Shown here: positions 55,283-64,000 of the stretch, piece by piece
Position numbering within the stretch: position 1 is the stretch's first letter
Layout: each line of letters begins with the position of its first letter
From: Gracilaria vermiculophylla
Lineage: Eukaryota; Rhodophyta; Florideophyceae; Gracilariales; Gracilariaceae
Assembly (NCBI GenBank): GCA_019155205.2
Contig: JAHNZQ020000277.1
Span: 1,463,150 to 1,527,149, forward strand
Length of the DNA stretch: 64,000 nucleotides
Direction of reading: 5' to 3'
Notes under the pieces: generated by a model
What the model was told of the DNA's origin: nothing
Seen by the model: the letters and a program-made list of their open reading frames with translations, nothing else
The model's database searches: none
Position numbers and translations under genes: made by a program

Positions 55283-55420
55283 TCTCTACCACTACGATGC
55301 TTTACGACGAGAAAATGCTTTAGTTGATAAGCCGCGTCGCTATGATGTGTCTGATATAAGTAACAGAGATATAATTTTTGGAGATAAAATCGATACGATG
55401 GCCATCTTATGAGGCCGAAA

Positions 55421-56985
55421 ATAATGCTTCGAGCACCTACCTGTGGCAATGGATACCACAAGTGGAGATCTTACTATCACTGTTGCGTTTGTGAAGAGCC
55501 GTTTTTTGCATGAAGAGCGCCGCAACAGCGACATCCTTGACAAAGGTCTTGGCAGCAGTGCGGCTTTGATATTCAAGAACATACATTGTAAATATATATA
55601 GTAACAAAACTGCAGAAAGAAAGGTCATGTGCTGATGGCATCTGCAGAAGACAGCGTGATGAAGCTGGAAAGGATCACTTTGTTTGCTGCACATTGGTTT
55701 GTTAACGAAATCATGGACATAAATATATGTTCTACTGCTTGTCCTTTTGACTACGTCTTTCTCCGTGCAATACTTCCTTTTTACTCTAAACCAAATTGTT
55801 TCTTTTATGGTTTTTCCGGTATGTTTTTTGTGCTTTTTAGTTTGCTGCATCAGAAAATTGCATTGTCGGTATGTCTGCCCGTTTTGTCGCACTTTATATG
55901 TTTCATTGAAAAACAATTTGTTCACATGTTTGGTAGATATGATGCTTTTTATGGATATTTCAGAAGTTTTCCATGTTGGTGTGTCCGTTTGTTTTTGAAA
56001 ATTCAACTCATGAATCCATAGAATGTCGTTTTAGCACCTTTGCTGGCATTTTGTGCTTGATGAGCTGAATCAAAAGAGAGTCTTGTTGGATTATTTTTAG
56101 CGGTTTAAATGATTTCAAATATTCCGATTCGGCAGATTGCTCGTTGGACAAGATTGATTGCTATTGACTTCATGTATTAATGAAGTAAGAGGTTGTAGTC
56201 ATCGCATGCCTGATTGTTATTGGTTTATATTTTACAGAAATGAAAACTTTGTATTTCAGCAGAGCTGATTACTGCTTGTGGGTCATTGTTATACTCTCCT
56301 TGGTCCTTATAATTCAGCGATAGAGAAAGGACGTATACTAAACACATATTTATTCCCGAGCTCTAGGCTTCTTGTGATAAATAGCTAAAAGCATATGCTA
56401 CCTAAAACTCCGTGCTTTCCAAAGCAAATGATGGTTTTAAATTTCACGTGTTTGCAACGATACTTGTTCTATTGTGTAAGCTTTACACATGTTTATGATA
56501 CCATTTTATGGCATATCGTCTAATATTATGATGATACAGTGACGTGGAAAATTAAAAGGTATAAAACCTCAATACAATCACTCAAAAGAGTTATTACTTT
56601 GTGCAACTTCATGCAATTGTGCGTTTTCCGAACCATCATTTTCTGCTGTACTGATACACGCCCTGTTATGTTTTGCATCTGCGGGCATTATTGAACGGAG
56701 ACTGAAACGAAAGACGAGTTGGGGCAAAAGAAGACAGGTGAAATAAACTCAAATGTTGACTTTCCTTGATGAATAATCGTTGGTTGGGTGTTAGTGCAGC
56801 TACTTAGCATCTACGACCTACTATAAAGAGAATTATACCCCCTTAGAAGGTGGAATAATCACAGATATCAAATATGATATCAAACTTCACATACTGAGAC
56901 AAAAATACCCAGCGCTTCTGGGTGTATCACAGTTTGAAACTTTTTGAGACACTGAGACATCCTATGACGATTGCTTCTTTTTCGC
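55421..56985. other. No recognised gene; AT-rich, one long unrecognised ORF
   Basis: The minus-strand frame 56006-55437 is open for 189 codons (FQKQTDTPTWKTSEISIKSI at the start; a hydrophobic FLSAVLLLYIFTMYVLEY in the second half), while the plus strand 55629-56021 is open for 130 codons. In AT-rich decayed DNA such frames can occur by chance, and I recognise neither. The rest of the stretch is empty of motifs. Confidence 0.3.
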
Positions 56986-56989
56986 GATC

Positions 56990-57760
56990 CTACGGCTTTT
57001 TCAACTTTTGATCCACTACATTATGCCAGCATTTGCGCTTAAAGACACGTAGATGACATAGGTCAGGCTTGTCTCCACTCCACTCCTCGAAAAATGTCAC
57101 GTTACTCGGAAAAGCCTTACATGGCACTCTGTTGCGCACATAAACTCCAACGTTCAGTGCTTCTGCCCCGAAGCGTTTTGGCAGTGTGTTGTGATGCAAC
57201 GTCCAAGTCCATTAGTGTACGGTTGAACATTTCAGCAAGACTATTCTAATATGGATAGTAAGATGCAGTTCGTTGTTGCTCAATACCGTGACGTTCACGT
57301 TCCTTGCGGAATTGGTTTGACAGATACTGTCCAACATTATCGGTGAGCAATGTATGCATAGCACTCTGGCGAGCGATAATGGTTTGAACGAGTCTGTCGC
57401 TTTGCTTTTGCACATATTTGAGCCACTTCACGAACATTCGAAATAACTCAACCTTAGTAATGAGTATGTTCAGGAAGCATAAAGTACTGTGGTCATCGAT
57501 GAATCTGACAAAGTAGCACGAGCCTCTCAAGGAACGTACTTGAATTTGACACGTAATGGCCGAATCTACAAGGTTTAATAGGTGCTTTGCTCGTTCCCCC
57601 CTTGTTTGAGTGTCGCATCACCTGCACATTTTGCTCACTACACACGAATCGCATGTGTTTTGCTTGGAAGTTACATCCACATTTATGCCGGTTACAAAAT
57701 CATTTCGAGCCATCTGCTTGATGCCTTCCATATAAACATGAGCCAATCAGGGGTTCCAGA
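56990..57760 (-). pseudogene. Copia-3 integrase, broken
   Basis: Zinc-region remnant with CDSCVVSKM (about 57640), core SLRGSCYFVRFIDDHSTLCF (first Asp), LLTDNVGQYLSNQFRKERER (second Asp) and HGIEQQRTASYYPY followed by a stop and NSLAEMFNRTLMD (Glu). The C-terminal block is open at 57199-56990: LPKRFGAEALNVGVYVRNRV and KPDLCHLRVFKRKC. DDE residues are all placeable, but stops and shifts intervene. Confidence 0.83.
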
Positions 57761-57809
57761 GAGACAGGTGATGGGAAACGAACGCTTTCATCCCCTTTTT
57801 GTCTGTATT

Positions 57810-58166
57810 TTAGTGAGCTGCGGTCCAAACGTAATACAGAAGTTTGCAGCGGAGTCCTATGGCAATCATATTAGAGCCACCATAGATGTACCCCTTGTGT
57901 TTTTCGAACGTCACACGAAAGCCCAAGTCACAAATAACAGACACTGATATCAAATTATAACGGAGTTTTGGCACATGCATTACTTCATTCAACTGGCACT
58001 TGCGTGATGACTCGTTCACAGCAATATCCAGCTGTACACATCCATGCATACGAGACTCCAACTTGGAAACATGTCCAAGGCTAACTCCAGAGGCACGCTT
58101 GCTCTCCCATGTTTGGAACATATCATCGTTGTAAGTCATTTGTGATGTGGCGCCGGAGTCAGTCAT
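57810..58166 (-). pseudogene. Copia-3 protease
   Basis: Opens MTDSGATSQMTYNDDMFQTW: the retropepsin D-S-G-A motif with the usual Copia follow-up (W.lDSGAT.HMT). Then VNESSRKCQLNEVMHVPKLR and YNLISVSVICDLGFRVTF, the standard L.dVLyVP.l..NLiSv..l...G block. Open for 118 codons; this piece is well kept, but its neighbours are not. Confidence 0.85.
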
Positions 58167-58389
58167 CTATTTACTGATGGTCACTATGTCGCAGCCATTT
58201 GCAATGAGACACACAAACTTGAGTAGCAGCGCCTTGACCTTTATTTGCCTCATCACGTTGCCTTTCGGAACATTTTCTTTGGATATGACCCTTTACTCTA
58301 CAAAAATAGCAGACACCTTTATTACGAGAATGCTTGCCGACCACAGCTACCTAGCTACCCGACTCCTTTTTGGCACAATCACTCATGCG

Positions 58390-58960
58390 TTACTCTTCTT
58401 GCAATAGTCGACTCATGGCAAACTCAAGCGTGAGTTCGTGATCACCAATGTTAGTGTCAATTGAAACAATTAGATACTCAAAACTTTCCGGAACTTCACT
58501 TAGAATGACCATGGCAATGTCAACTTCGTCATCGACGACGTCCATACTCTTAAGATCAAGTGCGAGGTGACGAACGCAATTGAAGAATTGCAACACCTTT
58601 TCATCCTCGCGCATCTTGGCTTTGTAAAATGAACGTCTGGAATTGATAAGGTTGAGCAGCGTCTTACGCTGAAACACATCGCAAATGACCTTCCACATAT
58701 TCGCAGTAGTGTCGGTGTCCCTCACATGATCTCAATGTTTATCACTAATTGAAAGCCTACTAATGGCTCTGGCCTTGGCATCTTTCTTATTCTATTGAGA
58801 TACATCCTCCTCTTCTGTGGGTTCAGTGGTGCTGAGGTGATCGTCGAGATCCTTGAGTACGAGCATGAGCTCAACCTTCTGCTTCCCCACGTGAAAGATA
58901 TCCTCCCCCAGCTTCCAAATCTTGATCCCAATGAAAGAATTCATGGCAATATTTGGTCTG
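58390..58960 (-). pseudogene. Copia-3 gag, broken
   Basis: NMWKVICDVFQRKTLLNLIN, SRRSFYKAKMREDEKVLQFF and MVILSEVPESFEYLIVSI are classic gag_UBN2/Copia gag blocks (W..L...Y...S......L......L.M.......H......L...G....D......L...LP..Y). The upstream part from 58960 is in another frame, with a stop after EEEDVSQ. A zinc knuckle is not recognisable. Confidence 0.82.
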
Positions 58961-59004
58961 AAATGCACGTAGGATAGCACCAACGTTGACAGGGCAGCAG
59001 GCAA

Positions 59005-59038
59005 AAACAACAACAACAATAATAATAACAACAAAAGA
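59005..59038 (+). repeat. AAC/AAT microsatellite
   Basis: Short run of AAC and AAT triplets (AACAACAACAACAATAATAA...). On the minus strand it reads as a leucine run in front of Copia-3 gag, a low-complexity artefact. Confidence 0.85.
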
Positions 59039-59106
59039 TTGAAGATGCGTCCCTCTGTACGAGACTTCAAGAGGATGGTTAGTGACAAAGAATATGTATT
59101 CGCCAA

Positions 59107-60039
59107 TTTATCTCTCTATAGTCTCTTGCAAAAACATGGGCGATCTCAAACTGAAGTTGCTTACACCCCAAGGTTCGCTGCGGATGCGCTCCATGAAAGG
59201 TAACCCACGGCCTCACCAAAGATGAGCCTGTGCCAAGTAATCTCCGCGGCAGGTATAGGTCCCAGTATCAAAAGCTCGTTATGGGTATTGTACGCAACAG
59301 TCCAAGCCCCCGACCAGAAGTCAGGTTCAAAACCAGATCACAACTAACAAAGGGCAGTACGTTACGACACTCCATTCACAGATGCTCCGGCGGAACACAC
59401 CAGGTCTTTTAACCAACACCGTTATCCGCCCTACAAATTAGAACCCGTGGGGAGCCTGCTCGACAGAAACACCTGCTTTGGATCAAGTCCCCAGGCTAAA
59501 ATCCTCGATTTCTTGGATCAACCACTCGTCGCACTGATGCAAGGTGAGGACCGAACACGAACAAAAGCTGAGCACAAATCATAGTGCCAACACTTCTCAT
59601 AAACACGAGTCCAGCCCACATGATCTTACCCATAAACGACAGGTGGACCCAAGCAATAACAAGAAGCGGTGACTCCAAAACTAGAAACAAACGGCGGAAC
59701 GCCATCGACAGAAACGGCCAAAACGAAGGCCGGAAGGAAGAATGCATAAAAAAAATTGAACCACAACCACCACAACACTCTCGGGTAAGATCTGAAATCG
59801 GTAAGAGAAAAAAAGAACCAACACCGACCCAAAAACAGAAAACAGATACAACTGAAGCCACTCTAAAGGACATAACGGCGATGGGAACGACAGCGAAAGA
59901 AAGGTCGGCAATCAAGACGGCGGAAAGGAAACGCGTAACGGATGTACGACGGTGTGGGAGAGCGGCGAGAAACGATTAGCGAACGATAGCGGCAGAAGAG
60001 CATGGGGCTGGGCCCATAACCTAGTCGGGGTCAGCGGAT
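59107..60039 (+). other. Unrecognised region with a basic ORF, possibly retroelement-derived
   Basis: The plus-strand frame 59584-59979 (131 codons) is rich in Lys, Arg, Thr and Gln (KTRNKRRNAIDRNGQNEGRK, RSEIGKRKKEPTPTQKQKT). Such composition occurs in gag nucleocapsid regions and lies next to dispersed repeat D, but no defined motif is present. The rest of the stretch shows nothing. Confidence 0.3.
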
Positions 60040-60480
60040 GAAAGAGAAAGTTGGGACAATGCAAAAGAAATTCCCCAGAACTGGGTCGGATTTTCTTGGC
60101 GGTGCCTTGACCACAACTTGTATAGTGGTTCAGTCGCGCAAATGTCGTCAGAGCAGAAATCTCACTACAAAGCAGGGACACTCAACACTACGGATCATCT
60201 TCTAATGTTTTACACAGATGTGCTAGCAACAATTCAATAGTGCTTAAAACAGGAAGACACAGCAAGACATGAATGTCACGTGCACTTACAAGAGCATGAC
60301 AGTGCACAAATTCACAAGTCTTGCGTGGCACTGTAATCAGCCTCCATAGGCCAGCGTCTTCCACGCTTGTTCAGTCCACCTATGCACTCAGCCAGCAATC
60401 CAGTCTCCCAGCAATAAATCTAGCCAGCAATTTATTCAACTAGTATTGCCGTTAGCCAATAAAGAACATTTGGTTTTCAG
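60040..60480 (+). repeat. Dispersed repeat D, copy 3
   Basis: Similar over about 440 bp to the reverse complement of 36165-36690: shared blocks include TCGGATTT, TATAGTGGTTCAGTCGCGCA, AGACACARCAAGACATGAA and CAGCAATCCAGTCTC. Outer limits are approximate. It is probably an LTR or short non-autonomous element. Confidence 0.6.
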
Positions 60481-61799
60481 TGACAGCAAAAGGGATTTGC
60501 ATCGGCGTTTATAGCGAGCCCCATACCAGAGGGTACAGGTTTGCAAAGTCTTAGGGAACAATGTGGTTACCCGCATATGACAGAATGTTCGATTGGCATG
60601 TGTAGTTCATAGTGGCACAACCGAAACAGCTTCTGGTACAGGATGATCAAAATAATCATGGTAAACGAATGGTTGCGTTGATTACAACGCGTAATGGTCA
60701 ATATATCTGAATAGTTGACAAGTTATACTGCAGATCAACTGTAGAACACTCATTGAATTTGAACTAGCTAGAAGGTGCTTTGCTTTTTTGAAGGAGAGAG
60801 ACAGGGGCTCAAGCCCCTATCTGAGTAGTATGTCTAGCTCGCACTCCCTCTCCATATGGTGAAATAGATACAAAGCCAATCATGAAGACATCCGTCACTT
60901 TAGCTACCGTAGCATACCAGCAAACATAAAACTGTACGCTGAATACGGATACAAACTAGATCGGGAAAGCAATAGCTTCGAATAGCCTCACCGCACGTCA
61001 AAATTAGTCTCTAACCAACACATGCCTCGGTCACTGTACCACAGCAATGTTCGAAGAAGGCAAAGTTGATGAAGCGAAAAAGATATCTCCTGATCAAACG
61101 GGAAGTAGGCTGAAAGAAAGCCACGCCAGAAGAGTAGTAGCACAATAAATAATGGAGCCAAAAACATTTTTAAATATGATAAGCACCAGAGCCATACAAA
61201 AGAAACCAGATTTGAAGCATGTGACTCCAATTACTCACTAGTCACATCTGCTAGAGTTATGGAGCTCACCGAACTCTTTTCTAACGATTCAAACGCCTAT
61301 CAAACAGTAGCAATTCAGAAATCTAATGAGAGGTTGGCTAGTGAATTTGGCGTAGGTGGGCGTTGTGCCAACTCTCAGACCAAATACGAATTTTCTATAC
61401 TAAGAACAGCATCTCTCTTAAACTAATTCGTCTTCGTTACCTTTGGAGGTTATAAATTTTAATTAATGAAGAAAGCTCGAAAATTACGACAACAACAAAG
61501 GTTCAAAAACAATTCGTGGTCTGCATGTTTTCATTGAGATGCGAACAGAGAGCTTCTGGTCTCTCCACATGCGAGATTGTGATATCTCAACTTACTTTTT
61601 GTCAAGTAAAGACCTCTTTTAGAGTACGGTGAGAAACTCATACAAAAAAATAAGAAAAGGTAGGGGATTCATGCAACGTCCTTGTATAGTAAAGCAAACA
61701 GTCGATGAACTGAGTTTAAATTTTTTAACAAGGAAAAATATGTAAAAGCTTAGGACACTACATAATGATATCGTATTGCACTTTTCAAAAAAGCTAACC
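60481..61799. other. No supported gene
   Basis: AT-rich with only short frames. A perfect palindrome lies at 60803-60818. Confidence 0.5.
60803..60818. repeat. Short perfect inverted repeat
   Basis: AGGGGCT-CA-AGCCCCT, a 7-bp stem with a 2-bp centre. No neighbouring gene gives it a role. Confidence 0.5.
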
Positions 61800-62075
61800 A
61801 ATTTTTTCTACACGAGAATTCTTGCAATGAATAGGAGTAGGTATACGGCTGGTTGAACAAAACTTTGCTTGAGATGCTCTGGTGCCATTTTTAATCGACA
61901 GCACCAAGCCTTCATACAGACTTTGGATTCTCCCCCCTGGAGATATCTGAAACAAATTTGTAAGTTGTCCAGCACAACACACTGAGCTGGGCAGCTTGCA
62001 GAAACTTCCTGTGACGTTGATAAACTATTTTTTGAGGTCAAAGTAGATAAATAAAGTGTAACTTGCAAAACAATT
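61800..62075 (-). repeat. Gypsy-A copy 2 3' LTR part
   Basis: On the minus strand it begins near TTATGACAAATTG, matching TGTGTGACAAACTG at 9987, and shares the GTGCTGGACAACTTACAAAT and GGGGAGAATCCAAAGTCT blocks. The end toward 61800 is not defined. Confidence 0.7.
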
Positions 62076-62475
62076 TGTCATAAATTTCTGCTTCCCGAAC
62101 TATTGACGTCTTCGTCAATGATATTTTGGTATCTTTCCTGCTTGTCGAGTATATTCCTGCTATACTCCAGTAACGGTTCTATCTTAGTCAACAAAAGATT
62201 TTGTGCTTAACCACTCAACATCATGAGTGGGATCTCTTTTCATAAGAGTCAGAAACTGATATCCTCTTCCTATTTTCTTGCGCTTGAGAATAGCTACAAC
62301 TTCATATTCTTCTCTTTCTTCTGTTTCTATCGGTTCTTTTCTTGGCTGAACAGACGCAGCTATCAGCTGGGTGTTTCTTCTGAGATGCCGTATGGCTGAT
62401 ATGGCCAATGTGGTGAATCTTAACATGATGAGAAAGCTAAAAATTCAAAGCATTCTTTCCAACGACTTAAAGAAT
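62076..62475 (-). pseudogene. Gypsy-A copy 2 integrase C-terminus with chromodomain-like tail, truncated
   Basis: GKNALNF (62461-62441), a stop, then HHVKIHHIGH in broken frames, then an open piece 62426-62184 with KEPIETEEREEYEVVAILKR, KKIGRGYQFLTLMKRDPTHD and VEWLSTKSFVD. These match EEYEVAAILKNKK...DAEWLSKKSFVDKDG of copy 1. The N-terminal nine-tenths of the element is absent. Confidence 0.85.
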
Positions 62476-62583
62476 AAATCCCATTTAAAATGTGGGTAAA
62501 ATAAAACATTTCTGTTATATTTATTGGTTGTAAATGCTTTTGATGCATTTTGATGTGGAAAAACATACAAATGATAATAACCC
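62476..62583. other. Junction zone: eukaryotic retroelement to bacterial-type DNA
   Basis: About 108 AT-rich bases between the last Gypsy-A homology and the ATG at 62584. No Ns. The leader before the ATG is A/T-rich (CATACAAATGATAATAACCC) with no purine-rich ribosome-binding site, as is usual in Bacteroidetes. I cannot place the exact breakpoint. Confidence 0.6.
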
Positions 62584-64000
62584 ATGAAGAAACTTTACGC
62601 TAAAGTATTCTTGTCTTTGGTCTGCATGACACTTTTCGGAATGAAGATGTCTGCACAAACCATTAATTGGCAATTGCCTTCGGAAAATCCGGAGTCTACT
62701 GCAACAGTTTTGATTGCACCTGAAGGGAATGACATCCTGTTGTTTGGTAATCCAATAGAAGTAGGAGATACACTAGGTGTGTTTGTAGAGGCTGAAGCTG
62801 GTGTATTTAATTGCGCCGGAAAAGTAGCCTGGGAAGGCCCAGATGAAAACTTAGTAATTGCAGCAAGAGGAGATATTAGTGGTGCTGGTGAGCCTGCTAA
62901 TGGATTTGTAGCAGGAGATGATTACATTTTTTATGTAAAAACTCAAGATACAGAACAAAGTTTCCCAGGAACACCAACTTACGATACCAGTGACTTTTTT
63001 ATAGACACTTGGGGAGCTGATCAGTTTACGAAGGTGACTGCCTTAGTAATCAATGCCGATGCTCCTGCGGGATGTATGGACGAAACTGCGATCAACTTTA
63101 ATCCTTTGGCTTTCGAAGACGATGGTTCTTGTGTATACACTTTAGTATTGGAATCCGGAACAGTTGTTCAGCCTGTATGTACAGGTGACTTGGGCTCAGT
63201 ACCATATACGATTTCTGGAGGAACAGAACCATATACAGTAACTGTAGATGGAGAAACAGTAGGAAACCCTGCTTTACTTGAGGTGGGAACACATACTGTT
63301 TTGCTTACTGATAGTGGCGTTGATGAATTGGCTCAAACAGCTCAATTTGATGTGACCATTAATGAGCCAGAAGAATTTATTGCTACAGTTAGTATTGTAG
63401 AGAATCAGCTACAAGCGCTTGCAGGAAATTCATATACATGGTCTTTAGATGGAGTTCTAATTGATGGAGCTGTTTCTCAAGATTATACTCCAGTAGCTTC
63501 AGGAGATTATACCGTAACCGTTTTTAATGCAATTGACTGTTCAGATGAATCTGATGCAATCGCAATTGTAATAGGTTGTATGGATGATACTTTTGTTGAA
63601 TACAATGCAGATGCAAACATTGACGATGGGTCTTGTGCTACAGTTGTAGTAGAAGGTTGTACAGACGATACTTTCCTGGAATTCAATCCTGATGCAAATA
63701 CAGACGATGGATCTTGTCTTACGCCAGTAGTAGAAGGTTGTACAGACGATACCGCATTCAACTACAATGCTGATGCAAACGTAGACGATGGATCCTGTGT
63801 TGCGCCACTTTCAATAGAATATACGATCACAAACCCTGGTTGTGATCTTGATAACGGAACAGTAGATTATACAATTAGTGGAGGTACGCCTCCATATGTA
63901 GTTGTATTTGGAGCAGACGAAATAACAAGTCCAATTCTAATGGCTGTTGGTTTGCAATCAGTAAATGTAACAGATGCTGGTACAGATGATGCTGCACAAG
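62584..64000 (+). CDS. Bacteroidetes-type secreted repeat protein (GCxD/DDGSC and SprB-like repeats), partial at window edge
   Basis: ATG 62584 opens a frame without any stop to the window end (472 codons, incomplete). Residues 1-25 (KKLYAKVFLSLVCMTLFGMK then MSAQ) form a typical flavobacterial signal peptide. Four repeats of the form GC(M/T)D(E/D)T...(F/Y)N..A..(D/E)DGSC lie at residues about 163-183, 331-351, 358-378 and 385-405, the last three spaced by 27. Two SprB-like segments occur (ISGGTEPYTVTVDG, about 213-240; ISGGTPPYVVV, about 430-445). Such proteins are exported surface adhesin-like proteins of gliding or marine Flavobacteria, often by the type IX system; the C-terminal sorting domain would be beyond the window. 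Host-derived origin is unlikely. Confidence 0.9.
   Translation, partial: MKKLYAKVFLSLVCMTLFGMKMSAQTINWQLPSENPESTATVLIAPEGNDILLFGNPIEVGDTLGVFVEAEAGVFNCAGKVAWEGPDENLVIAARGDISGAGEPANGFVAGDDYIFYVKTQDTEQSFPGTPTYDTSDFFIDTWGADQFTKVTALVINADAPAGCMDETAINFNPLAFEDDGSCVYTLVLESGTVVQPVCTGDLGSVPYTISGGTEPYTVTVDGETVGNPALLEVGTHTVLLTDSGVDELAQTAQFDVTINEPEEFIATVSIVENQLQALAGNSYTWSLDGVLIDGAVSQDYTPVASGDYTVTVFNAIDCSDESDAIAIVIGCMDDTFVEYNADANIDDGSCATVVVEGCTDDTFLEFNPDANTDDGSCLTPVVEGCTDDTAFNYNADANVDDGSCVAPLSIEYTITNPGCDLDNGTVDYTISGGTPPYVVVFGADEITSPILMAVGLQSVNVTDAGTDDAAQ

Larger units (their letters stand above)
48430..55420 (-). mobile_element. Ty3/Gypsy retrotransposon, family B copy 2, decayed, minus orientation
   Basis: Gag (55.3-53.9 kb), RT (51.8-51.0), RNase H (50.8-50.5) and integrase (50.25-48.5) follow on the minus strand. 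Each resembles the corresponding block of copy 1 at 35-41.7 kb but is more decayed in RT. No insertion of repeat D is seen here. LTRs were not delimited. Confidence 0.8.
56985..59106 (-). mobile_element. Copia-3, 5' half of a Ty1/Copia retrotransposon (gag-protease-integrase), decayed
   Basis: On the minus strand: gag start near 58960 (NSFIGIKIWKLGEDIFHVGK, KDLDDHLSTTEPTEEED), gag core 58725-58390, protease at 58166, integrase 57530-56990. No RT or RNase H follows before 55.4 kb, so the element is truncated after the integrase. LTRs were not found. Confidence 0.82.
61800..62475 (-). mobile_element. Gypsy-A copy 2, 3' end only (integrase tail and LTR), minus orientation
   Basis: Reverse complement of this segment aligns with 9600-10240. 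It reads integrase tail first, then a purine-rich stretch, then LTR-like sequence. Homology stops at about 62470-62475, inside the integrase, where the bacterial-type sequence begins. Confidence 0.82.

Noticed and set aside
55026..55412. 128-codon plus-strand frame opposite Gypsy-B copy 2 gag
   Set aside because: The corresponding antisense reading also appears in copy 1, but the sense (minus) reading shows conservative changes and fits element order, so the plus frame is a shadow.
1..62470. CRISPR arrays, bacterial operons or phage genes
   Set aside because: No regularly spaced short repeats with unique spacers, and the content is clearly eukaryotic up to about 62.47 kb.
62462..62583. A Bacteroidetes promoter (TTG ... 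TAnnTTTG) before the bacterial-type gene
   Set aside because: TGCTTTTG and GCATTTTG come close, but no copy matches the -7 consensus with a proper -33 element, so I do not annotate it.

Overview
The window looks like nuclear DNA of a eukaryote. It carries two convincing host genes without visible introns: a SNF5/SMARCB1-type chromatin-remodelling subunit and a secreted AA15-like copper lytic polysaccharide monooxygenase (LPMO). Around them lie many decayed transposable elements. A red alga or another alga/oomycete-like organism with compact genes would fit, but the sequence does not settle the taxon. Two 100-N runs (30636-30735 and 41913-42012) show that this is a gapped scaffold.

Layout. 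1-10.2 kb: a decayed Ty3/Gypsy element (family A) whose integrase is split by a full-length Ty1/Copia element (Copia-1, 3777-9436) with an exact AAAAG target-site duplication. 10.6-13.6 kb: two Tc1-like elements, one inside a MITE-like unit. 14.3-16.7 kb: the SNF5 homologue. 16.9-18.4 kb: a decayed or intron-split unknown gene. 21.2-22.6 kb: the LPMO with a TATA box. 26.4-27.7 kb: another Tc1 element. 28.0-28.4 kb: a small six-cysteine secreted protein. 30.3-34.5 kb: more Tc1-like sequence, a cysteine-rich ORF and a PiggyBac-like transposase pseudogene. 35-41.7 kb: a Gypsy family B copy. 41.7-47.6 kb: a young Copia element (Copia-2) with near-identical LTRs and a 30-bp minisatellite inside each LTR. 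48.4-55.4 kb: a second Gypsy-B copy, in inverted orientation. 57-59.1 kb: a 5' half of a third Copia element. 61.8-62.5 kb: the 3' end of a second Gypsy-A copy on the minus strand.

The most striking feature is at the right end. From about 62.5 kb the sequence becomes AT-rich, and an uninterrupted reading frame runs from 62584 off the window edge. It encodes a Bacteroidetes/Flavobacteria-type secreted repeat protein with a signal peptide, GCxD...DDGSC repeats and SprB-like repeats. It abuts a truncated eukaryotic retroelement with no N gap. A chimeric scaffold containing DNA of an associated bacterium is the simplest explanation; a recent transfer into the host genome is the more exciting one.

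The host genes do not form an operon or pathway. The LPMO acts outside the cell on polysaccharide, and the SNF5 homologue acts in the nucleus. Most of the rest is nested transposon history: Copia-1 in Gypsy-A, a Tc1 in a MITE, and short dispersed repeats in Gypsy-B.
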